From positions 10,115,501 through 10,179,500 of the forward strand of contig NZ_CP012670.1 of NCBI RefSeq assembly GCF_004135735.1: a stretch of DNA of 64,000 nt, in the 5' to 3' direction. Source of the stretch: Sorangium cellulosum. GTDB taxonomy: Bacteria > Myxococcota_A > Polyangia > Polyangiales > Polyangiaceae. Position 1 is the first letter of the stretch, and the number at the start of each line of letters is the position of its first letter. A program made the position numbers and the translations under genes. A model generated the notes under the pieces. That model had not been told where the DNA came from, made no database searches, and saw nothing but the letters and a program-made list of their open reading frames with translations. This document shows, one piece after another, positions 15,547-24,997 of this stretch.

Positions 15547-17142
15547 ATGAAGCGCATCTTCTGGGTGCGGTCCGCGATGGTGGCGGCCGCATGTCTCGCC
15601 GTGCTCTGTGTCGTCCTGGGCCGCACGGCCATGGGCAGGGGGGTCGGGCGCTGGACCGTTCACGGCAAGGATCTCGCCAACACGCACTACGCGCGCGGCG
15701 AGAACGACATCGGGCCAGCGAACGCCGCGTCGCTCGCCGTGAAGTGGACCTTCACCACGAGCGGCATCGTGCCCGCGACGCCGGCCGTCGACCACGGCGC
15801 GATCTACTTTCCGGACGGGGGGGGCAACCTGTACAAGCTCGACGCCGTGACCGGGCTCCCGCTCTGGACGCGCACGATCGCAGGCCTCACGGGCACGCCC
15901 GGCGCCGTCTCGCGCACGAGCCCCGCGCTCCACGGCCACACGCTGTTCCTCGGCACCCAGGCCGGCGCGCACATGCTCGCCGTGGACAGCCGCACCGGCG
16001 ATCTCCTGTGGAAGACGCAGCTCGACCCGCACCCCGCCGCGATCATCACGCAGTCTCCCGTCGTGCATGGCGGCCGCGTGTACGTGGGCGTCTCCTCGCG
16101 CGAGGAGCTCTTCGCGGCGGACAACGCGTATCCGTGTTGCAGCTTCCGCGGCAGCGTGGTCGCGCTCGACGCGGGGACCGGGGCGCTGCTCTGGAAGCGC
16201 TACACGGTGCCCGCCGGCTACACCGGCGGCGCGGTCTGGGGCGGCGCGCCCGCGATCGACCTCGAGCGCCGCACGCTGTACGTGGCCACCGGCAACAACT
16301 ACACCGTGCCGCCGTCCGTCTCCGCGTGCGTGGAGGCCGCCGGTGACGACGCCATCGCGGCCGAGGCCTGCCTCGCGGAAGACAACTACATCGACGCCGT
16401 GCTCGCGCTTGACCTCCGCACCGGCGCGCTGAAGTGGGTGCGGCGGCTCCAGGGCTTCGACGCCTGGACGGGAGCGTGCTACTTCGGGGGCGACTGGTGC
16501 CCTGATCCGGCGGGCCCGGATTACGACTTCGGCACGGGCGCCACGCTCTTCACGGCCGGCGCGGGGGCGGAGCGCCGCGATCTGGTCGGCGCCGGCCAGA
16601 AGAGCGGTATCTTCTGGGCGCTCGACAGGGACGACGGGAGCGTGGTGTGGAGCACGCTGGTCGGCCCCGGCGGGGAGCTGGGCGGCATCATGTGGGGCGT
16701 CGCCGTGGACGAGAGCAGGATTTACGTGCCGATCGGCAACAACGGCCAGGTCGAGTACACGCTGCAGCCGTCCGGGGAGGTCATCCACTGGGGATCGTGG
16801 AGCGCGCTTGACGCGGCCACGGGCGACATCCTGTGGCAGACGCCCGATCCCACGCCGGGCGCGCAGACCAGGGGGCCGCTGACGGTCGCGAACGGCCTGG
16901 TCTACGGCGGCTCGATGAGCGGCAACGTCCACGCGCTCGACGCCGCGACGGGCGCCGTCCTCTGGAGCCATCCGGCCGACGGCTCGGTCAACGCCGGGCC
17001 GGCGGTGGTGGACGGCACGGTGTACTGGGGGAGCGGCTACGAGAGCTTCGGTATCGGCACGCCGGGTAACACGCTGTTCGCGTTCGGCTTGCCGGAGCGC
17101 TGCCCGGGTGGGAGGTGGTTCGGCCGTTGCGGTCCACGCTGA
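15547..17142 (+). CDS. PQQ-type beta-propeller protein (PVA-dehydrogenase-like)
   Basis: 531 residues with AGGAGG 7 bases before ATG 15547. An N-terminal signal/anchor helix (residues ~8-28) directs it to the periplasm. Seven to eight propeller blades carry tryptophan-docking motifs: TGLPLWTRT, TGDLLWKTQ, TGALLWKRY, TGALKWVRR, DGSVVWSTL, TGDILWQTP and TGAVLWSHP. The vicinal Cys pair AYPCCSF is near the first blades. NDIGPANAASLAVKWTFTTS is typical of quinoprotein and polyvinyl-alcohol-dehydrogenase families. No CxxCH haem motif is present, so it is a quinoprotein or a non-enzymatic propeller, not a quinohaemoprotein. Flanked by relics, it looks like the only intact gene in its stretch. Confidence 0.85.
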   Translation: MKRIFWVRSAMVAAACLAVLCVVLGRTAMGRGVGRWTVHGKDLANTHYARGENDIGPANAASLAVKWTFTTSGIVPATPAVDHGAIYFPDGGGNLYKLDAVTGLPLWTRTIAGLTGTPGAVSRTSPALHGHTLFLGTQAGAHMLAVDSRTGDLLWKTQLDPHPAAIITQSPVVHGGRVYVGVSSREELFAADNAYPCCSFRGSVVALDAGTGALLWKRYTVPAGYTGGAVWGGAPAIDLERRTLYVATGNNYTVPPSVSACVEAAGDDAIAAEACLAEDNYIDAVLALDLRTGALKWVRRLQGFDAWTGACYFGGDWCPDPAGPDYDFGTGATLFTAGAGAERRDLVGAGQKSGIFWALDRDDGSVVWSTLVGPGGELGGIMWGVAVDESRIYVPIGNNGQVEYTLQPSGEVIHWGSWSALDAATGDILWQTPDPTPGAQTRGPLTVANGLVYGGSMSGNVHALDAATGAVLWSHPADGSVNAGPAVVDGTVYWGSGYESFGIGTPGNTLFAFGLPERCPGGRWFGRCGPR

Positions 17143-17536
17143 ACGGAGCACGCGAGCGGCTCATCTCGCCTCTACACTGCATGATCACTTCCGCTCTGTG
17201 AGGTCGGCGGACCGCTGATCGGGATGGGGGAGGCAGGCCGTGATGAACCCCGCCCGCGCGCGGCGCGTCACCCGCCCGCCCCACGGAGCCCCGCCGCCGT
17301 CACCGCCCGCTCCACGAGGTCGGGCGACCACGCGCCGGCGTGGCGCGTGGTGACGGCGCAACCAGCGGACGACGCGGGCGTGGATGCGCCGGGCAACGCC
17401 GTGGGCGCCGGCTTTCTCCGGGGCTTTTGCTTCGTGGAAGCGGACGCCTTCGTCCACCTTCTCGAAGACGCCATCGACGGCGACGTCGTGCCAATGGGCG
17501 TGGGCGTTCAGACTCCCGCCGAAGTTCTGGTGAGCG
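17143..17536. other. Gap without a recognisable gene
   Basis: Several overlapping short frames exist on both strands. One minus-strand frame (17268-17474) ends AWSPDLVERAVTAAGLRGAG, which looks somewhat protein-like, but no family is recognised. Given the gene relics on both sides this is probably more debris. Confidence 0.4.
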
Positions 17537-17749
17537 GTGTCGGAGTCGCCTCGCTACGCGGGGCGCGCGGTCGTGGCGCTCGCGACCGACCCCACGCGTG
17601 AGCGATGGAACCGGCGGTCGGTGACATCAGCGCGACTGGCGGCCGAGTACGGCTGTTCGGACCTTGACGGTTCACGCCCCGACGTGTGGCGATACAATCA
17701 GGCCGTCGAGGACGGCGACCAGGATACCAATCCGGAAGACTTCCGGTAG
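17537..17749 (+). pseudogene. Short-chain dehydrogenase, C-terminal remnant
   Basis: Seventy codons after an in-frame stop: SESPRYAGRAVVALATDPTR, RSVTSARLAAEYGCSDLDGS and DVWRYNQAV. This matches the extreme C-terminus of SDR-family oxidoreductases (the ESPxYxGRAVxALAxDP ... AxEYGFTDxDG pattern). The Rossmann fold and catalytic YxxxK are absent, so it is a relic. Confidence 0.6.
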
Positions 17750-17946
17750 CGTCGCCGCGGCGCTCTCGGACCACGGGACCGTGTGCGGTCGTTGGCTCGA
17801 ACGCGCGCGAGGCCTTGGGCGCCGGCGCGGCGTGCGCCGCAGCGGTCTCGCCGCGAGGTGCCGCCGCGCGACCAGCGCACCCGGCCGCGCCCCCGCGCGC
17901 GCTTCGGTGTTGGTGCGGCGCGGCCGCCGGGATACGTTCTCGAAGC

Positions 17947-18367
17947 ATGGCGTCACGTCGTCTCGGAGCGGCCGCGCTGTGCGGGATCGCCCTCGGCTGC
18001 GCGGCGTGCAAGCCGGCGGCGCCGCCGTTGCCGGCGCATGTCCGCATCTCCATCGACGGCGCGGTCATCAGCCCGGCCAAGGCGGACGGCCGTCAGTGGG
18101 ACGGCATGGGCGGGGCAACGCGACACCTGCACGCCCGGATGGAAAGGCCCGCCGACCTGGTACCGCGTGCCGCTCACGCCGGATGTCCACCTGAGCGGTG
18201 AGCTCGTCGACAGGGATCTCGCGAACGACGATTTCATCGGGCGGTTTGCGATCCACCACGGTCACCTCGTCGAGGCGCTCCGAGCGCGCACTGTCTATCC
18301 GGTGGCGGTCGACAACCAGGCCGCCGGACAGGTGCTGTTCGTCTGGATCGAGGTCTGGCCGGAGTAG
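17947..18367 (+). pseudogene. Small lipoprotein with C2-like segment, frameshifted
   Basis: ATG 17947 starts a lipoprotein signal (AALCGIALGCAAC) followed by VRISIDGAVISPAKADGRQW, then DGMG. From about 18115 the protein resumes in another frame as TPGWKGPPTWYRVPLTPDVH, LSGELVDRDLANDDFIGRFA and VLFVWIEVWPE, stopping at 18367. A 1-base change in or near the GGGG run at 18109-18116 would join them. The pattern of acidic loops (KADGRQWDG, RDLANDDFIG) resembles a C2/calcium-binding fold. Without the repair neither part would be stable. A sequencing indel is possible. Confidence 0.55.
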
Positions 18368-18606
18368 ACGCCTGCTCGCGCCAGAGCGACGGTCACCCGC
18401 TTCGGATACGGGCCCTCCTCGACGTCTTCGGTGCTCAGCGCGCCGGAGTGCGCTTCTGCGCCGAAAACGCCGATCTGGGCCCGTCTCCTGCGCGGGAGAC
18501 CGCCGCTCTGCTCTGCGTGGTGCAGAGGCGGGCGGAGACCGCTGTAGAGCGACAAACGGGTTGAAGCTGCCTGAAAAACGCAGATTTCGGAGCGACGCTC
18601 GGCCGC

Positions 18607-19899
18607 TCAGCCGCGATTCCGCCTTGCTCGCGCTCTGAAGAGGACGGCTCCGAGCGCCGCAAGATGGAGCCCGAGGCGCCAAGGCGTTCCGGGGTCGGAC
18701 CCGGGGACCGAGACGCTGCAGCCAGAGTCCTCCTCCACGGGCGTACCTTGGTCGGTGCCGCCGCTCGCACTGCTCGAAACCTGCCCGCCAGCCGCTGCAG
18801 AACCGCCTGTCGTGACGGCACCACCTCCGGTCACGCCCCCGCCGTCTCCGCTTCCGTCCCCTGCGCCTGCGCCGCTTCCGCTCCCGTCTCCTGCGCTCCC
18901 GCCGTTTCCGCTCCCGTCTCCAGCGCTCCCGCCGTTTCCGCTCCCGTCTCCAGCGCTCCCGCCGTTGCCCGCGGTCTCACCGGCCCCACCGGCCCCATCG
19001 GCCCCACCGGCCCCACCGGCCCCATCGGCCCCACCCGCCCCACCGCCGCTCGTCGTGCCCTCGTCGAGGAAGATGCGCTGGGCGAAGTTGTAAAAGCTGC
19101 GGTTCCAGACGGTCTTGGTATGGCCCTCGTTCGCCTCGATCTGGTAAATGTGGTCGATGTTGTTCTGATCCAGGAAGTCGTGATAATTCTTGCTGTTGCC
19201 GATCAGGTTGTCTGCGCTGCCGCAAGAGATGAAGATGAGCTTCACGTTGTTCTTGACCGCAGCCACATCCTTGATGGTCTGACTTGGCTGCTGGGTATTG
19301 GGCGCAGCCGAGTACGGTCCGATGTAATGGAAGACATCGGTGTTGGGGAACCCGAAGTTGAAGGTCTGCCCCCCGCCCATCGACAGGCCGGAGATGGCCC
19401 GCGAATCGGCGTCGGTGGCGGCGGAATAAGTCTTCTCGACCCAGGGGATCAGGTCCTTGAGCAGGACGTCCCCGAAGTTCGCGAAGCGCGCGAAATCGTC
19501 CGCTCCGTCCATCTTGCCGCTGGGCATCACGACGATCATGGGTTTGGCCATCTGCTTCGAGTACAGATAGTCCATGATGTTGTCGGCGTTGCCTTCGTTG
19601 CTCCCCTGGCCGATCCAGGAAACCTCATTGCCGCCGATCCCGTGATGCAGGTAAACGACAGGATATTTCTGGTTCGTCGAGTACCCCGGCGGCGTATAGA
19701 CCGTCACCTTCCGCATTCCGTAGTTTCGGGTCGGATAGCTGACGGAGACGTCCACCTTCCCATGGGGAATGTTGGCGTCCCTGGAATCGAAGCCCCTGGG
19801 CGGAAGGGGAAGATTGGCGGGGTCGCTGGCATACACCGCGGCGGGGAGGACAGAGATGACCGAGAACGAAAGGACAGCAGGCCATTTTTTTAAGGGCAT
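18607..19899 (-). CDS. Secreted esterase (feruloyl/acetylxylan type) with MYXO-CTERM tail
   Basis: 430 residues from ATG 19899, with GGAGG 7 bases upstream; the frame is open further upstream but that is not needed. Signal peptide: VLSFSVISVLPAAVYA. The esterase D-type alpha/beta hydrolase domain (residues ~40-300) has YPVVYLHHGIGGNEVSW, the nucleophile elbow ISGLSMGGGQTFNFG, and a C-terminal IEANEGHTKTVWNRSF His. A Gly/Ser/Ala-rich linker with three 30-bp repeats (GGSAGDGSGN) and GGAGGADGA repeats follows. The tail SGCSVSVPGS ... LHLAALGAVLF, then RARARR, is a MYXO-CTERM sorting signal, implying myxosortase processing and surface display. It likely attacks plant cell-wall esters. Confidence 0.9.
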   Translation of the reverse strand: MPLKKWPAVLSFSVISVLPAAVYASDPANLPLPPRGFDSRDANIPHGKVDVSVSYPTRNYGMRKVTVYTPPGYSTNQKYPVVYLHHGIGGNEVSWIGQGSNEGNADNIMDYLYSKQMAKPMIVVMPSGKMDGADDFARFANFGDVLLKDLIPWVEKTYSAATDADSRAISGLSMGGGQTFNFGFPNTDVFHYIGPYSAAPNTQQPSQTIKDVAAVKNNVKLIFISCGSADNLIGNSKNYHDFLDQNNIDHIYQIEANEGHTKTVWNRSFYNFAQRIFLDEGTTSGGGAGGADGAGGAGGADGAGGAGETAGNGGSAGDGSGNGGSAGDGSGNGGSAGDGSGSGAGAGDGSGDGGGVTGGGAVTTGGSAAAGGQVSSSASGGTDQGTPVEEDSGCSVSVPGSDPGTPWRLGLHLAALGAVLFRARARRNRG

Positions 19900-20336
19900 G
19901 AGGACCTCCAACGTGCGCAAAAAATCAACCTCGAGTTCCATGGCCTGCGCTAGTTCCATGGACCGCGCTGCAAGTGCTTTGGCGCATCTTGCATTGTCAC
20001 CGTGATGTTCCGAGCAAGCGGCACGTGCCGACGCACGGGTCGCGCACCGCGCTGCATCTGGCATGCAAAACTATCAGGCGTTCCGAGGAGCAACAGGACG
20101 AGGAGCTCCGAACGCGATCCGAGGGGCTAGAGAATCCAAATGCGATCCGAATGTCAAGCGCCCCGTGTGAACGCTCTCATCGTACAGCCACGCCGCACGT
20201 GCCTGTTGACATAGGAAATCTTCAATTCGCCTCCTCCTGGAAAAGTAGCGCTGTACCAAGAACTTTTCCGTGCGGGCACGCGTGCCAGGGGCGGCTCGCG
20301 CCCCACACGCCGCGTTGCCTCCCTCGGGGAAAGCGG
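19900..20336. other. Intergenic region upstream of the esterase
   Basis: No gene supported. It has noticeably lower GC in places and holds an 18-bp tandem duplication (AGTTCCATGGMCYGCGCT) at about 19935-19970, close to the esterase start, plus ordinary sequence to 20336. A promoter for the esterase is expected here, but no convincing -35/-10 pair is identified. Confidence 0.4.
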
Positions 20337-20640
20337 TCAAGGGACAAGGAGTCCGCGGGACATCGAGGTCGCAACCACAGGCTTCGTGCCCTCCCAGGCG
20401 ATGAGGGCTTGTTTCGTGAGGTGGATGTCTGTCCGTCTCTCGCCACCCTTGCCCTTCCTGAATTCGGAGCGGGGGACGAAGACATGGTAGGCAGGGGGGC
20501 GACGTTCAGCGCTGCCAGCGATGAACTTGTCGTCAAGGGAGATCTTGTCCTTCGAGAGATGCCCCTTTGGGTATATGCTGCCGGTTGCCGCCCGTGGGAC
20601 TTCGGGGCGATTTCCGATCCCAGTCTGGAAACTGTCGTAG
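20337..20640 (-). pseudogene. L,D-transpeptidase fragment
   Basis: The frame reads YHVFVPRSEFRKGKGGERRT, then DIHLTKQALIAWEGTKPVVA and TSMSRGLL before a stop at 20337. The DIxLxxQxLxAWEGxKPVxATxxSxG pattern is the beginning of the YkuD/L,D-transpeptidase catalytic domain. The HxxG...SHGC active site that should follow is missing. The remnant is therefore cut just before its active site. Confidence 0.5.
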
Positions 20641-20677
20641 GTTGATCGCCCCACCATTCCCCGGGCGGCTCTTTGCC

Positions 20678-21244
20678 ATGCCCACCGCCCCTCCCGCGCC
20701 CCCCGCACGCTTCCACACCGAGCGCGTCGAGCGCGAGGACCTCGTCATGTTCATCAACGCCTGCTTCGCGTGCACAGGGCAGGCCGAGTTCTACGGCACC
20801 TCCGGAGGCCAGGCCGTCTCCATCGAGTTCCTCCACGAGAACATCCTCGGCAATTACCGCCGCCTCTACGCGCGCACGCTCGCCGCCGGCATCAACCACT
20901 TCAACCAGGCGCGCATCGCCGTGAACCTCCTCGCGACCGGCGCCGAGACGCCCGCTCCCGACCGGCGCGAGGAGGGCTCGCTCATCGCGGCGGCCCTCCG
21001 GGAGCTCCCCCCGCAGCGCGCGCTCCGGGCGCTGCGCGAGCTCCGGGAGCGCCGCGTGAACCACCGCCGCGCGCGCGCCGTCATCCGCGGCTACCTCGCC
21101 GGCCGGCCCGACCCGGCGTTCGACGCCTGCGCCATCGCCGACGCGCTCTGCGCCGCCGCGGACGGGCGCCGGCGATGGCGCAGGACCCCGGTGGCCACCA
21201 CAACGCCGAGGCGCGGGCGCGCCGCGGCGTCCGCGCCCTCGTAG
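20678..21244 (+). CDS. Conserved-looking unknown protein, C-terminus probably lost
   Basis: 189 residues from ATG 20678. The well-formed part runs from REDLVMFINACFACTGQAEF through SIEFLHENILGNYRRLYART, LAAGINHFNQARIAVNLLAT, LRALRELRERRVNHRRARAV to AFDACAIADALCAAA. It is alpha-helical with two close cysteines (NACFACTGQ). I have the impression of a larger family but cannot name it. After about 21165 the frame turns into low-quality RRRWRRTPVATTTPRRG, overlapping the start of the antitoxin gene in another frame, so the 3' part seems to have been replaced. Confidence 0.55.
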   Translation: MPTAPPAPPARFHTERVEREDLVMFINACFACTGQAEFYGTSGGQAVSIEFLHENILGNYRRLYARTLAAGINHFNQARIAVNLLATGAETPAPDRREEGSLIAAALRELPPQRALRALRELRERRVNHRRARAVIRGYLAGRPDPAFDACAIADALCAAADGRRRWRRTPVATTTPRRGRAAASAPS

Positions 21245-21408
21245 CGGAGCGCGTCCGGCTGGCCAGGCTAGCGCTGGCGGCGGCCGCCCAGGTCGGCCCA
21301 GCGGACGCGGCCGCCTATGCGAAGATGCCCGTCCAGCAAGACGAGCTCGGCCATGACGCCGACGAGATGCTCGCCTGGGACGCCGAGGGCTGGGAGGACA
21401 TTCCGTGA
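21175..21408 (+). CDS. Antitoxin-like protein of a MazEF/PemIK module
   Basis: 77 residues from ATG 21175: RRGVRALVAERVRLARLALA, PADAAAYAKMPVQQDELGHD, then ADEMLAWDAEGWEDIP. It has an N-terminal helical part and an acidic tail, as in small antitoxins. Its TGA (21406-21408) overlaps the GTG start of a MazF/PemK-like toxin frame, the classical coupled arrangement. The assignment rests on position and the acidic tail; no DNA-binding fold is obvious. Confidence 0.6.
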   Translation: MAQDPGGHHNAEARARRGVRALVAERVRLARLALAAAAQVGPADAAAYAKMPVQQDELGHDADEMLAWDAEGWEDIP

Positions 21409-21814
21409 GGCGCGGAGAGGTTCGCTGGTACACACCTTCCACCCACCTGATAAACGTCGCCCCGTCCTCCTCCTTGCGCGCGACTCCGTGGTCGAGAGCT
21501 TGAACGAGATCATCGTCGTCCCTGTCACGCGCACCATTCGAGGTCTCTCGACCGAGGTGGTGCTCACCGAGGAGGACGGAATGCCGGTGGCCTGTGCGGC
21601 CAATTTCGATCACGTCAGCCTCGCCCAGCGTTCCCGGCTCGGCGCCATGCTGTGCACCCTGCCGGAGAGCCGGTGGGATGAGGTCCGGTGCGCCTGTCGC
21701 GATCGCGACCTGGCGTGTCCGAGCAGCCGACGCCGAGGAACGGCCTCAGCGCGTGCGGCGCGAGCAGCCCCACGAAGGCGGCGTTGCCGCCGAGCGCGAC
21801 CGCGCCGGCGGTGA
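21405..21814 (+). pseudogene. MazF/PemK-family toxin, frameshifted
   Basis: GTG 21405 begins VRRGEVRWYT. After TACACACC at 21429-21436 the family sequence continues two bases out of frame as FHPPDKRRPVLLLARDSVVE, SLNEIIVVPVTRTIRGLSTE, VVLTEEDGMPVACAANFDHV and LGAMLCTLPESRWDEVRCA. Removal of one AC dinucleotide restores RGEVRWYTFHPPDKRRPVLL, exactly the MazF pattern for an mRNA interferase. As written, translation ends within a few codons of the break, so the toxin should be inactive while the antitoxin is intact. The natural C-terminus seems to end near 21711, and the open frame then runs on into relic sequence. Confidence 0.75.
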
Positions 21815-21911
21815 GCACCGCCGAGCTCCCACCGCCCAGCCTCGCGCCGGCGGTGGTGGTGCCGAGCACCGACGGGTCGGCCCGCGGGCTCCGGAAGGTG
21901 CCCTGCTCCAC
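21690..21911 (-). pseudogene. FecCD-type iron-siderophore permease fragment
   Basis: The minus-strand frame contains GTFRSPRADPSVLGTTTAGA, then GAVALGGNAAFVGLLAPHAL and RPFLGVG. The PSVLG and FVGLLAPHALRPFLG signatures are characteristic of FecCD/BtuC permeases, but the ~200 residues normally between them are missing, and there is no proper start. It is a doubly deleted relic. Confidence 0.6.
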
Positions 21912-21964
21912 GACGCCGACGACGGCGAGCGCCGCGCCGATTTCTCGGGCTCACGAGCGGATTC

Positions 21965-22282
21965 GTGGACTACCCTGGGCCCGTGCTCAGGTCTCTCCTC
22001 GCCGCCCTCGTCGCGCTCGCGCTCTCACCGGCGTGCACGGTGGGCAACGTGCCCTCCAACGCGCTGCCGATGGTCCGGTCGCGCGCCACGTCCGATCTCG
22101 AATGCGCCGACAGCGAGGTGCAGGTCGAGGAGCAGCTCGGGGGCCGCTTCCAGGCGATCGGCTGCGGCCGCAAGGCGTACTACCGGGCCGCGTGCGAGGG
22201 GCTCCGCTGCGTGGTCCACGACGAGGGCGAGGCGATCGTGCCCTGGCGCGATCGCCCCGAGCCGATCGCGACCGAGCGGTAG
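21965..22282 (+). CDS. Small lipoprotein
   Basis: 105 residues from GTG 21965, or 99 from GTG 21983. Signal peptide and lipobox: SLLAALVALALSPAC. The mature part has four cysteines (LECADSE, IGCGRKA, YRAACEGLRC) that could form two disulfides, and a conserved-looking tail CVVHDEGEAIVPW. This matches the small outer-membrane-associated Cys-containing lipoproteins seen often in myxobacteria; the role is unknown. Confidence 0.7.
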   Translation: MDYPGPVLRSLLAALVALALSPACTVGNVPSNALPMVRSRATSDLECADSEVQVEEQLGGRFQAIGCGRKAYYRAACEGLRCVVHDEGEAIVPWRDRPEPIATER

Positions 22283-22450
22283 GCCCGGCGAGCCCCACGC
22301 CCTGCGGCCGGCGGCGCTCCGGGGCCGGCGAGCCCGCGATATCCCGGCCTTTTTTGGGGCACGCGCGCCGGGGCTGAGGTAGCCTGCCGCGTCTCGACGC
22401 ATCCGCTGCAGGGGTTCGGCCATGGCCTTCATCATCACCGGGAGCTGCAC

Positions 22451-22894
22451 GTGACCGACAGGGAGCCGGCCGACGCCGCCGCCGAGCCCGGGCCGACCGA
22501 CGCCGCCCGAGGGGCCGGACGGGCGGGAGAGGAGCCGGGCGCCGCGCCCGACCGGGCGGACGGCGCGGCGCCGCGGCGCCGGTCGAAGAAGCGCGGCAAG
22601 CGGCGCGACGCGGAGGCGGCGTCGCCCCCGCCCGAGGGCGCGCCGGCGCGGCCGCGCGATCCCGCGCTGGAGCGCGTCCAGCAGGCGTTCGAGCGGGGCG
22701 ATTACGCGCTCGTCCGGGCGGAGGCGGGGCGGCTCGCGCGGGAGGCCGAGCGCGCCGACGTCCGCCGCGCGGCGCGGGAGCTCCTGCGCCGGATCGACCC
22801 CGATCCGCTCGCCGTGATCCTGCTCCTCGCGGCCGTGGCGTTGCTCGCGTTCCTCTCGCTCTGGTACTGGTCGCACGCCCACGCGGCCCCGTGA
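22451..22894 (+). CDS. Tail-anchored membrane protein, unknown
   Basis: 147 residues from GTG 22451 with GGGAG 7 bases upstream. The first ~70 residues are disordered, acidic then basic (PRRRSKKRGKRRD). A helical segment follows (ALERVQQAFERGDYALVRAE, then AGRLAREAERADVRRAAREL), like a single TPR hairpin. The C-terminal helix PLAVILLLAAVALLAFLSLW anchors it in the membrane with about eight residues outside. Function unknown. Confidence 0.7.
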   Translation: MTDREPADAAAEPGPTDAARGAGRAGEEPGAAPDRADGAAPRRRSKKRGKRRDAEAASPPPEGAPARPRDPALERVQQAFERGDYALVRAEAGRLAREAERADVRRAARELLRRIDPDPLAVILLLAAVALLAFLSLWYWSHAHAAP

Positions 22895-22904
22895 CACCCG
22901 AGGG

Positions 22905-23020
22905 GAGGCCAGGGCGTGACCGCGGAGACCGAGGAAGCAGCGACGTGACCGCGGAGACCGAGGAGGCCAGGGCGTGACCGCGGAGACCGAGGAAGCAGCG
23001 ACGTGACCGCGGAGACCGAG
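22905..23020. repeat. 29-bp tandem repeat carrying a start codon
   Basis: GTGACCGCGGAGACCGAG (encoding VTAETE) occurs four times, starting at 22916, 22945, 22974 and 23003. It is separated by 11-base spacers alternating GAAGCAGCGAC and GAGGCCAGGGC. The last copy is the start of the next gene. The period of 29 puts the copies in different frames. Confidence 0.88.
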
Positions 23021-23689
23021 AGGCCCCCGGCCCGCCCCGCCGCGCGGCGCCTCGCAGCGCTCGCGCTCGCGCTCCTCGGCTGCGGCGGCGCCGACCGCGC
23101 GGCGCCGCCCCCGGCGTGGAACGCGGCGCCCGACGGGCAGCGCGGCGCCTCCTCGGGCACGCAGGCCGAGCGCTACTTCCCGCTCGTCGACGGGTACATC
23201 TACCACTACGCGACCACGAACGAGGTCGGCGAGCAGGGCCTGCTCGTCGCGCGCGTGCACCGCGCGGGCGAGCGACACGGAGAGCTCCGGTTCCCCTCGG
23301 GCGTGAGGCGCTTCGAGTTCACCGCCGGGGGCGTCGTCCGCAGCGACACCGGCGCCTTCGTGCTCAAGGAGCCGATCGCGCCCGGCACCACGTGGATCGG
23401 CGAGCACGGCGGGCGCGCCCGGATCGCGGCGGTCGGCGTCGCCATCGAGGTGCCCGCCGGCCGGTTCTCGGGGTGCGTGCAGACGGTGGAGGAGCGCCTC
23501 GGCGATCGGCCGGCGCGCTTCGTGTCGACGTTCTGCCCCGACGTCGGCGTCGTGGCGATCGAGGCCACCGGCGCCACGAGCCACGAGAAGGCGGAGCTCA
23601 GGAGCTACGCGCCGCCCGTCGACGTGGGCCCCGACGGCGTGCGGCGCCTCCCTGCCGAGCCGCCTCCCGCCGCGGCGAGCCCGCCGTGA
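23003..23689 (+). CDS. Lipoprotein of unknown function
   Basis: 228 residues from GTG 23003, the last of four repeated start sequences. The lipobox ALALLGC at about residue 27 follows a basic N-terminus (RPPARPAARR). The mature protein contains YFPLVDGYIYHYATTNEVGE, FTAGGVVRSDTGAFVLKEPI, APGTTWIGEHGGRARIAAVG and AGRFSGCVQTVEERL ... FVSTFCPDVGVVAIE. This resembles the beta-rich lipoproteins annotated only as hypothetical in Polyangiales. Two cysteines in the mature part could pair. Confidence 0.75.
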   Translation: MTAETERPPARPAARRLAALALALLGCGGADRAAPPPAWNAAPDGQRGASSGTQAERYFPLVDGYIYHYATTNEVGEQGLLVARVHRAGERHGELRFPSGVRRFEFTAGGVVRSDTGAFVLKEPIAPGTTWIGEHGGRARIAAVGVAIEVPAGRFSGCVQTVEERLGDRPARFVSTFCPDVGVVAIEATGATSHEKAELRSYAPPVDVGPDGVRRLPAEPPPAAASPP

Positions 23690-23896
23690 GCGCGCCGGGC
23701 TCATGAAAGCGACGGCCGCCCGCTCGACGCGCAGTTCTTGCGACACGCGCATTCCTTGCGACGCACGCCGGCGCGCTTCCGTTTTGCGGGGCGCGGGAAG
23801 TAGACTCCACGCGCCGCTCACGGGAGCCCGCGCGGCGCTCGCCAGTGAGCACGCCGCGCACGCTCCACGGGCGCAGATCCCGCGATCGCTACCGAC

Positions 23897-24993
<1,097 letters not shown>

Positions 24994-24997
<4 letters not shown>

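Noticed and set aside
22905..23020. CRISPR-like repeat
   Set aside because: Spacers are 11 bases and alternate between two sequences; the repeat contains a start codon in use by the next gene.
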